From Ornithodoros turicata (lineage: Eukaryota > Arthropoda > Arachnida > Ixodida > Argasidae), in assembly GCF_037126465.1 (NCBI RefSeq), contig NC_088201.1:198222403-198286402 (forward strand): a stretch of 64,000 nt of DNA, given 5' to 3'. Both the position numbers and the translations under genes were made by a program. The notes below the pieces were generated by a model that did no database searches, was not told where the DNA came from, and was given only the letters and a program-made list of their open reading frames with translations. The stretch's first letter is position 1, and each line of letters starts with the position of its first letter. This document shows, piece after piece, positions 57,399 to 64,000 of the stretch.

Positions 57399-58736
57399 TT
57401 ATACGAATTTAACGCGTCTGTCTTTGTTTATTTCCAGAACACGAGGTGTCTCGGAAACAAAGAGCACCGTGACAGCTTCTGTAAGGTTAGCAGCAAATGT
57501 CAATGTGAGACGAACATTAGCTTGAAGCACTGGAGTTAGTGACTGCAGTTCCACATCCGGTGTGAGGTGATAATAAAGCATAAATGTCTCTTTTGCATAT
57601 GCAGCCGGAGCTAGAGGTATATCCTTGCTCTTAAGTTTGTGAAGCAAATTCATGTATCCCTTTGCATAGATGTCTCGTTGAAAGTCGAAGTCGTCGGTGT
57701 AGTGTTGACCGCCAACATCGAGCACTGCTCTTTTGAGTTTAAAATTTTCAAGCTTAAAAGGGTTCCGTTCTCTATGACCCTGATATGCTTCACTCTTGAC
57801 CATCAATACCGTCAACTTAGAAGGAACTCGTTCACTATAGAGATCATCAAATATCACCTGAGATTGGTTTGGAGCGATTGTCCTATACTTAATCTCTAAA
57901 CCTCGAAGAAGGTATGTGGCGGGTTTCGTTTGAAGTCTTCTTTCCATGCCAACGAGTACGCTTGGAGAAACCTGCACACGTCGGAGGTAGAGCACAATTC
58001 GAGAAAACTCTATTGTATGCTTTTCAGTCTCGCTGGGACCAGAGAGGAGTCTAAATTCGTCAGTACATTGTCTCAACACCACTCGAATATCAGTGTTATT
58101 AAGGACAAATTTTTCTTGCTGACAGATGTCGCTAAAGAGAGGAGAATAAAGATCACAGAGAGTTGATCCTTTGGTGCGTTTATAGCGTGCGAAAAGTCCT
58201 TTTGCTTCGTTGGGGATAGCAAAATTTTCAGATTCTCCCACTGGATCTGGTTCGTAAAGCATTGCAGACAAGGTGTGAGTTTGAGTAACATTGTTTGCAT
58301 TTGTAACAATGTCCAAGTAAGAACGATAGGCATAATGTTCGAAATTAGATACCAGAGTCGAATTAAGATAAATGTGGACATGATGAAAGAGAGAAGATGC
58401 AAATGCTTGTACAGGAATAACGTTGTCATTTGTCACTGTACTGCCAGTTGTAGTCAATGCTGCGTCTCCATTTTTACGCACAACTCTACATTGAATGTGT
58501 AAGAAACTCGACTGGAGATCAAAGAAGCCGCCACCGAGACCTGGAACATTATATTCAATCACACCGCTCGAGGTAGGTGCAGAAATGGGGAAAAACTCCA
58601 CATATTCTGACTTCTCCAGAGAAAAGTTTGTCGGTGGAACAGAAAACAGGTCCAACTGATTCGTTGCGCAGAAGCAAGAATTTTTATGTACTAAGGCGAT
58701 GGTAGACATCTTTTTTTCCTCAGGTGAAAAAGTCAA
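57399..58736 (-). CDS. MCP: Major capsid protein, double jelly-roll
   Basis: 445 residues from the first ATG; Met10 (58,709) is as likely, as it removes the overlap with the upstream gene and gives the usual MS-x-LVH start. The block LDLFSVPPTNFSLEKSEYVE at residues 28-48 is the hallmark beginning of Polinton major capsid proteins. It is followed by IEYNVPGLGGGFFDLQSSFL, and by HVHIYLNSTLVSN and HYAYRSYLD in the first barrel. Later FDFQRDIYAKGYMNLLHK and ETFMLYYHLTPDVE lie in the second barrel. This protein would form the icosahedral capsid trimers. The frame is intact. Its conservation together with protease, ATPase and penton marks the element as virus-derived. Confidence 0.93.
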   Translation of the reverse strand: MTFSPEEKKMSTIALVHKNSCFCATNQLDLFSVPPTNFSLEKSEYVEFFPISAPTSSGVIEYNVPGLGGGFFDLQSSFLHIQCRVVRKNGDAALTTTGSTVTNDNVIPVQAFASSLFHHVHIYLNSTLVSNFEHYAYRSYLDIVTNANNVTQTHTLSAMLYEPDPVGESENFAIPNEAKGLFARYKRTKGSTLCDLYSPLFSDICQQEKFVLNNTDIRVVLRQCTDEFRLLSGPSETEKHTIEFSRIVLYLRRVQVSPSVLVGMERRLQTKPATYLLRGLEIKYRTIAPNQSQVIFDDLYSERVPSKLTVLMVKSEAYQGHRERNPFKLENFKLKRAVLDVGGQHYTDDFDFQRDIYAKGYMNLLHKLKSKDIPLAPAAYAKETFMLYYHLTPDVELQSLTPVLQANVRLTLTFAANLTEAVTVLFVSETPRVLEINKDRRVKFV

Positions 58737-59118
58737 CCTTTCTTCGTTTCTTTGTTGGTTTTACTGATCGATCAATTCTGTTGCCCTTGCTTTTATTACG
58801 TTTCCTACCCTTCCCTGTGAGTCTATGCAGCAACTCGTCACGAGTTGAATGGATGGTGCGACCAACCCCTTTCCTTAGTGCCTCTCCAAACGTTGTTCCC
58901 TGTTTCACTTCCTCCGCTATGTGACGTCCTGTGTCAAGAAGTTTCCGACCTACATAGGGCGCTACTTGTTTAGTCAGTATAGGTATAAACCGCTGCACCA
59001 ACTCAGAAAAAAAGCCAGATCCAACTTGATAAAGAGGAGCTGAGTAATGTGGCAATGGTTGATCTCGTTTACCGCTGCCGAAATGCGATATACAACAGGG
59101 TGTCTGAGTTATATGCAT
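58720..59118 (-). CDS. Small basic virion/core-like protein
   Basis: 132 residues. The glycine-rich segment YQVGSGFFSELVQRFIPILT is followed by an amphipathic helix (VGRKLLDTGRHIAEEVKQG) and a strongly basic tail (GKGRKRNKSKGNR, VKPTKKRRKV). Small proteins with a 'G-GFF' segment, a GRK-LL-TG helix and a lysine/arginine tail occur between the two capsid genes of many Polintons. A DNA-condensing or capsid-bridging role, like adenovirus core proteins, is inference. The start overlaps the penton stop by 10 bases (ATGCATATAA) and the end overlaps the capsid gene's first ATG by 17 bases. Confidence 0.8.
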   Translation of the reverse strand: MHITQTPCCISHFGSGKRDQPLPHYSAPLYQVGSGFFSELVQRFIPILTKQVAPYVGRKLLDTGRHIAEEVKQGTTFGEALRKGVGRTIHSTRDELLHRLTGKGRKRNKSKGNRIDRSVKPTKKRRKVDFFT

Positions 59119-60158
59119 TTTCGAAAATGTAATGTTACTCCCACACGACCAGAACCAGCAATGAAGGGAATGAAATCACCTATCTCGTTTGCCAGTTCGA
59201 TTTGAATGCTAGTCAGCTCCTTGACAGTCACATATTTATAGTAAAGATTTGTGAAAGAGTAGGACATAACCTCATTCCGACTCTGCAGTCTAAATGGGAG
59301 AAGTCGAAGAAGGGGTGCGGTTATATCACCTACAGCTTCACTTTCGATGATATCGCTGTAAACGAAAATGTAATTTTGCGCTGGGAAGAGGCAGACATCA
59401 CGCTGAGCAACTGTGAAACTGGAGAAGGTTGTTCGTTTTCCAAATCCAAGCATCAGAGCTAAATATGGGTGAAATGTAACGTAACCCTCATTGTGACGTT
59501 CCAGTTGACAAACTCCATTATGGGGATTGTAAAATATGAGACGAGCATCTTCTGGTAGGTGTAAGTTTGCTCGATATGCGTGATTTATCGCATCGGCGAG
59601 GTCCTTCCCTGACTCATAATACCCTTCTTGAACTTCGTATTTGGTTGTACGTGAACGATACGTGATTAGGGTGACTTTCTCTTCAGTGTCCACCTGATAT
59701 TTCAATACTTTTACTGGCTGGCCTTCATCCAATTCCGAAGAACCGATAATCTTTTCAGGAAGGCCAAGCTTAGCAGAGAGAGTTGAACTTAATTCCAGAC
59801 CAGTATTTAGTGGAAGTTGTATTTCATAATGACCACTGACTCGTATTCTTTTGGCTTGGTTTTTGAAGTGTTTCGTTAGAAGTTGACGAAAAGGTACAAT
59901 AATGGTTTCTCCCGCAAGAAACTTAACTTGCTCTGTGGTGGTTACGCCACCGAAGAGGCTAGTCTCCGATATACCATTAACGATATCTGTGACATTATTA
60001 ATTGCAAATGGGATATTCACCTCCGCCAGAGCAACCTCCCACTTTCCATCTAATTGCACTGGCTGAGCTAGTTTAACTCTGAACTTGCTCATTGTGTTAC
60101 TAGGAAATACATCACTCGAGGCGTTTGACAGTAAGTTGACATAGAACTGGCTCGCCAT
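59109..60158 (-). CDS. Minor capsid (penton-like) protein, single jelly-roll
   Basis: 349 residues. The N-terminus FYVNLLSNASSDVFPSNTMS followed by FRVKLAQPVQLDGKWEVALA and EVNIPFAINN is the diagnostic start of the Polinton minor capsid protein. That protein forms the pentons at capsid vertices. Later features include YYESGKDLADAINHAY and the end LANEIGDFIPFIAGSGRVGV, also typical. The frame is intact. The first 24 codons lie inside the right terminal inverted repeat, so the left arm carries the same start, and a second, diverged copy follows it. It is the first gene of the late-like minus-strand cluster (penton, core-like, major capsid, protease). Its promoter must lie in the terminal repeat, upstream of 60,158. 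Confidence 0.92.
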   Translation of the reverse strand: MASQFYVNLLSNASSDVFPSNTMSKFRVKLAQPVQLDGKWEVALAEVNIPFAINNVTDIVNGISETSLFGGVTTTEQVKFLAGETIIVPFRQLLTKHFKNQAKRIRVSGHYEIQLPLNTGLELSSTLSAKLGLPEKIIGSSELDEGQPVKVLKYQVDTEEKVTLITYRSRTTKYEVQEGYYESGKDLADAINHAYRANLHLPEDARLIFYNPHNGVCQLERHNEGYVTFHPYLALMLGFGKRTTFSSFTVAQRDVCLFPAQNYIFVYSDIIESEAVGDITAPLLRLLPFRLQSRNEVMSYSFTNLYYKYVTVKELTSIQIELANEIGDFIPFIAGSGRVGVTLHFRKCI

Positions 60159-60418
60159 TGTTTTTCTTTTTCTAAAATGAAAACAACATGATCGTGAGGA
60201 GTTCTTTTAAACCAAGAGCGAAATCAAATGGGCGCGAAATTTAAAATTTGGGGGCGCAGGTAGCGCCATCTGTTGAACGGCGGTAAATTTGCTGGAAGTG
60301 CTGCCATCTCTAGATGAACGAACTCAACTCCCCATGACGCCACCTGGCGTAAAAGAAATCAAACAACCTCTCCACCCCACACAATTCTATCCTGATTAGC
60401 GACGCTAGTAAACATGTA

Positions 60419-60497
60419 GAGCCCGTGGCCCAGTGGCTTAAGACACTCGTCTGACAACCTAAAGGACCCAAGTTCGATTCCTAGTGTGTTTCACCAT
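60419..60497 (+). repeat. tRNA-like sequence in right TIR
   Basis: Starts AGAGCCCGTGGCC. A box TGGCCCAGTGG at 60,427-60,437; B box AGTTCGATTCC at 60,472-60,482; ends TTCACCA. The 34-base box spacing is that of a tRNA. Arms pair only partly, and there is no run of four or more T directly after it, so it may not be a productive Pol III gene. Confidence 0.55.
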
Positions 60498-61504
60498 GAC
60501 GTTATTATTGTTACTTAATCTTATCATTGATATCATATCACTAAGATTAACTATGTGACGTCACTGATTAACTATCTTATCCACTGACCTCACTGATATG
60601 AGGGCGGAGCGGCTGCGGCCTGGAGTGACGTCATACTCCTTGATGACGTCATTTCCTGTTTGATGTCATTTCCTGGCTCTAGGGTTAATCTAATGGACTA
60701 CTTTATGCATAACGCTCATCTTCATTCTATATTGGTTAAGCACTTCTGATGGCGGTTGTGTGATCCGCTTCTCCCAAAATCTGATTGCCATTTGGAAATT
60801 ATTTCATATACGTTTGTGTGTCGTGTGTTACGAAGACTATGTGATTAGAAATGTAGACTTGGCCTGCGCGTCATGCTCGTAAAATCTTTCGTTTGCATTG
60901 TGGCATCTGATAATAGATTCGCTTTTCGCGAAGGCTTCATATTATCTCACAGGCAGTGAACCCGAATGCGATTGCAAAAGTCGATGACACTGTGTCGCGA
61001 ACGCTTTGAGTTATCCCGCCGCAATCAGTTATCTTGCCTGATTTCCTGTTTTGCTCTGTCTTGGATGGCTCATTTTTCCTATCCAGTCATACAAACGAAC
61101 AACTGTGTTGACAAAAATATTTATTTATTTGTTCCGGACTCCAATCGGGTTTCTTGTCAAAGACGCCTTTTCTTCTTCTTTTACTATGTCTGGGCTAGTG
61201 CAAGTGATTGAGAAATATACATGCACTTTGGAATTTAATTCATGAAATATAATATTATAAGTTTTCACAGGAGATTAGTGATCCTTTTTGTAATCCTAGA
61301 CTGATGTATCATGTCTCTAAATATCAATGACCGATCCTTCTCCGGCAATTCTATCCTTCGGGTGTTGAACTTGTACAGAGTGTAGTCGAGTAAAACCTAT
61401 TTCGTGGTCCGGACTCATTCCATATGAGAATTCTTACACAAATTGTGGAATATCCGTTTCCTTAGCGACCTTCAATCTAATCATAAGCTGTTTTCGTTGC
61501 GATG

Positions 61505-61830
61505 TGTAGAATACATTACAATGATGACAAAGAATACAATTATTATTCCAATTATATGCTTGTTTATTCCGATAAATTACAATTCTATTCCAAACTCTGA
61601 AGTTTTCGTTTGTTGTCTTGATTCATGAATTCCGAAGACATGTCTAGCCATGCTAAATGCAAAGGTGTTTTTCATTGTGAAGCGTATAATTCATTATAAT
61701 GATGACAAAGATTACATTTATTGATTCAGTTATACACTTGTTTATTTCGATAAATTACAGTTCTCTTTCAAACTCTGAAGTTTTCGTTTGTTGTCTTCGT
61801 TGATGAATTCCGAAGACATTAAATAGTTTA
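61505..61830. repeat. Direct duplication of about 150 bp, offset 178 bp
   Basis: AATACATTACAATGATGACA through ACTCTGAAGTTTTCGTTTGT and GAATTCCGAAGACAT (61,509-61,642) recurs at 61,687-61,820 with about 10% differences. The second copy covers the 3' end of the minus-strand frame at 61,742-62,113; the first copy is a non-coding repeat of that end. Confidence 0.7.
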
Positions 61831-62113
61831 TTTTGATTATTGGGCGCTTGAATCCAGCGTTGATTAACGCGGGTGATATGTTGTCGCCGTCTTTGTATTG
61901 CTTCAACAACTTGCATTTTGTCGCGATGAACTTGCACAGTCTCTTATTGATGTTTCCTTTCTTTGTATGAAGATTCTTGAATGGCGTACAAGAGAGTATT
62001 AGATGAAAATCGTCCGGTGGTCCACCGCAATTGATATGTTTGTTGAGTTTCAATAAATGATGGTACATCAGACCTTGCACAACAATATTGAACTTCTGTT
62101 CATTCGACATCAC
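61742..62113 (-). CDS. Hypothetical basic protein in the right TIR
   Basis: 123 residues, lysine/asparagine rich, no signal or membrane segment. It contains IVVQGLMYHHLLKLNKHINC and LCKFIATKCKLLKQYKDGDN. No family recognised. Four cysteines are spaced irregularly. It lies inside the part of the right terminal repeat that is missing on the left, next to the helical-protein gene and on the same strand. The 3' end is duplicated downstream. AT-rich base composition makes a chance frame of this length less likely but not excluded. Confidence 0.4.
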   Translation of the reverse strand: MMSNEQKFNIVVQGLMYHHLLKLNKHINCGGPPDDFHLILSCTPFKNLHTKKGNINKRLCKFIATKCKLLKQYKDGDNISPALINAGFKRPIIKINYLMSSEFINEDNKRKLQSLKENCNLSK

Positions 62114-62170
62114 TGACTGGTAGAATAATTGCGTTTGCCGTACTAGTGGAACATGTCACTTGATAAGATT

Positions 62171-62601
62171 TTATGTACTTTCCGTCTCAGATATGTGAAA
62201 TTTCAACAAATCCGTAATGAATCGTGCGATATAGACCGCTTGTATATGATAATTTGATCTGAGTGCTTTCTTCATGAATGCAATGCCCATTGCAATGATT
62301 ACAATTACATCTGGTCTAGTGTATTTCAATTCTTCGTTAGCAAACCTCAAAAACTCCGCCATCACTCCCAGTGGCCCTTCCGACGTTGATGTGCAGATAT
62401 TTCGGACGTTGATGTGTAGATTCGGCATATAAATTCTTGCACCTTCAGTTCTGTAATTTGTACCATATCTCCGAATACGACCATGTGTAGGACGTATTGA
62501 AAGGCAGCGATAATGAAAGCGTTTCGCGGCTCTTCCTTTTCGAATCGGGTTTTTATCACATCTTCCCATGATTTATGGCAGCGAGCACAAAATCTGACCA
62601 T
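62171..62601 (-). pseudogene. Zinc-finger-like/helical accessory protein gene with a frame break
   Basis: The ATG at 62,601 opens MVRFCARCHKSWEDVIKTRF, with a CxxC pair, then NAFIIAAFQYVLHMVVFGDM. This phase stays open to 62,362. The remainder, VMAEFLRFANEELKYTRPDV to YIARFITDLLKFHI, lies in another phase, ending at 62,171. The phase change falls in a short direct repeat (GACGTTGATGTG twice, 62,378-62,413), so slippage at the repeat probably broke the gene. The C-terminal part matches the end of the disrupted gene at 48,501-49,052. The left arm has only the first 65 codons. Function unknown; the family is specific to this element as far as I can see. Confidence 0.6.
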
Positions 62602-64000
62602 CTTTCAATGTAGAGCAAATGTCTCTTCTGTTTTCAAGTGCACGTCTACACTTAATTAAAAGCATATCTATGTTTATTTTATTGATTAAAATATTATTAT
62701 CTGGTTTAGAATGCTATAATCTCCGCGTGTCGTGAGAATTATTGTTTTGATTTTGTTTCAAGTATTCACTCGACTGATATTCTATGAGTTGTGAACTTAC
62801 TGCCCGAAATAATTATTGTCTTGTATTTGTTTCAATTGTTCACTCGATTGACACAGGTAAGTACCTCCAGGATGGGAATGCCTCATAACTCTGAGTTGCA
62901 TTTCAAATTTTATATTTCTGTGTGGTTCATTAGAAATTTCTGTTGCAAGATATTACAAAAATTGATGTAACTAAATTTGTTTCTCGTTTTTGATTGAATA
63001 TCGTTGCTACCAATTAATAATTTGGACTTTCTCTACATCTTCAATAACAATATCGCATCTCTACAAACTTAGCCGAGTTGTCAACCACTTTGACGAAAGA
63101 TTTCTGTTTCAGGGAAAGGATGCGAAAAGATAGTGACCCCCGCGAGTGATATCGACATCTATTTGCGCTGCACAATAAAATATATCGCCTTTGAACTCTC
63201 TTATCTGACCTCTAGAGCGCCCCGTTTGCTGGACGAAGTAATATAGCCCCTAACCCTTTGAGTGATAAAGCATGCGCGGTGCTATGGTCACATTGATAGA
63301 GACATAAAGTCTCCCGGCTTTGAGGAAAAGAGTGAAAACAGTGCATATTTCCTACGTCTTGGATACCTCCATCAAGGTTTGTAGTGTTGTTAGAATGAAA
63401 ATTGTATATTGGTCGATTTTATGATGATTCAATGATAGATTATTTTCCTCTGTTGTTGTTCACGTGTCGCCACGTGTTCCTGTGTTCTCCAGCGTTAAGT
63501 CTGTGCTATAGTGTGCTATTTCGCCTTTAATAGATTGATTACCTATTATTTCTCTATGTGTTGGATGGTGCGCAGGTTTTGGCTCTCTATTAATTGTAGC
63601 TGTTGATTGTGTTGTTTCTCGTTATTTCCTTACGTCTATGCTGTTCACTTAATAAGAAATTAAAAGTTGAGTAATGTTGGAATATGAAACTAAGATTCCC
63701 TATTGCGCTCGAAATGTTATGACAGATATTCACGCTATTGCAATGATGGTTCTCACGTCTCAGACTTTTTATAATATAATTTGTAATTTGATTGTAATTG
63801 TATTGATTAAGAATATCTTCTTTGTAGTGGTATAGATTTTATTTCCTTTGTGTTTTTGTCGTTCGTGTTCTGTTTGTTGGCTAGGAGCGTACTATGTGGT
63901 GAAGTTCATTTTTAACATGTCTATTTTCTGATGAGTTTGATTTTTTCTTCTGATTTTCTGAATGATAGATTACTCTGTTGTTTTGATTAGGAATATCTTC

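Larger units (their letters stand above)
42560..64000. mobile_element. Polinton/Maverick (adintovirus-like) element, right end beyond window
   Basis: A single element carries family B DNA polymerase, retrovirus-type integrase, FtsK/HerA-type packaging ATPase, adenain-like protease, double jelly-roll major capsid protein and penton-like minor capsid protein, bounded by long inverted repeats. This is the full hallmark set of Polintons. The left edge is tentatively put at 42,560, where AGTGTGCAGTAG follows the GC-rich flank; Polinton ends commonly start with AG. The 6-base duplication cannot be tested because the right end is outside the window. The size within the window is 21.4 kb, within the usual 15-25 kb or slightly more. 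The compact, partly overlapping genes differ from everything in the flank. Confidence 0.93.
60087..64000. repeat. Right terminal inverted repeat of the Polinton (partial)
   Basis: Reverse complement of the left repeat, from the penton coding start outward, and running off the window inside the first 181-base tandem unit. It contains 1.7 kb (about 60,700-62,400) absent from the left arm, holding two open frames. Between 60,690 and 61,500 there is no recognisable gene, only AT-rich sequence. 62,840-63,770 is AT-rich and non-coding and matches 44,200-45,100 in inverse. Confidence 0.88.

Noticed and set aside
60419..60497. Functional tRNA gene
   Set aside because: A and B boxes are good, but the T-stem has two mispairs, the anticodon arm does not form cleanly and no T-run terminator follows.

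Overview
The window is animal nuclear DNA. Host-like sequence packed with degraded transposons fills about 1-42,550, and a nearly complete Polinton/Maverick element (an adintovirus-like, virus-derived giant DNA transposon) fills about 42,560 to beyond the right edge. The mix of Ty3/gypsy, Penelope-like, non-LTR, hAT and Harbinger remnants suits an arthropod, and a tick or other chelicerate is my best guess. The species is inference; no host gene was recognised with confidence.

Positions 1-42,550 hold no convincing host gene. They contain two decayed Ty3/gypsy elements (300-1815, 16,738-18,460), a non-LTR retrotransposon 3' end split by a 302-bp hAT element with an 8-bp target duplication (19,873-20,190), and a Penelope-like element with inverted flanking repeats that is itself cut by a 590-bp hAT-like element (28,240-30,300). 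There are also several fold-back elements (5152, 12,890-15,880, 23,700-24,670, 35,943-36,495), a Harbinger transposase scrap (39,105-39,372) and dispersed repeat pairs.

The Polinton has long terminal inverted repeats: left about 42,560-46,215, right from about 60,087 past the window end. The minus-strand left cluster runs packaging ATPase, a small hydrophobic-tailed protein, two related Polinton proteins and a chromodomain integrase, followed by a disrupted helical-protein gene and a secreted glycoprotein. A roughly 600-bp divergent promoter region separates this cluster from the plus-strand unit, a 111-residue protein and a protein-primed family B DNA polymerase. The minus-strand right cluster runs penton-like minor capsid protein, basic core-like protein, double jelly-roll major capsid protein and adenain-like protease.

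Replication (polymerase), integration (integrase) and virion genes (ATPase, protease, two capsid proteins, core-like protein) are therefore all present, as expected of an integrated virus. The copy is probably dead or dying: the polymerase has a one-base frame break near 56,105, the helical-protein gene has an early in-frame TGA, and the terminal repeats carry decayed genes and differ by an indel of about 1.7 kb. The least ordinary parts are the secreted cysteine-rich glycoprotein, a helical-protein family present both in the interior and in the inverted repeats, tRNA-like sequences with Pol III boxes in both repeats, and a diverged second copy of the penton gene's start at the inner edge of the left repeat.
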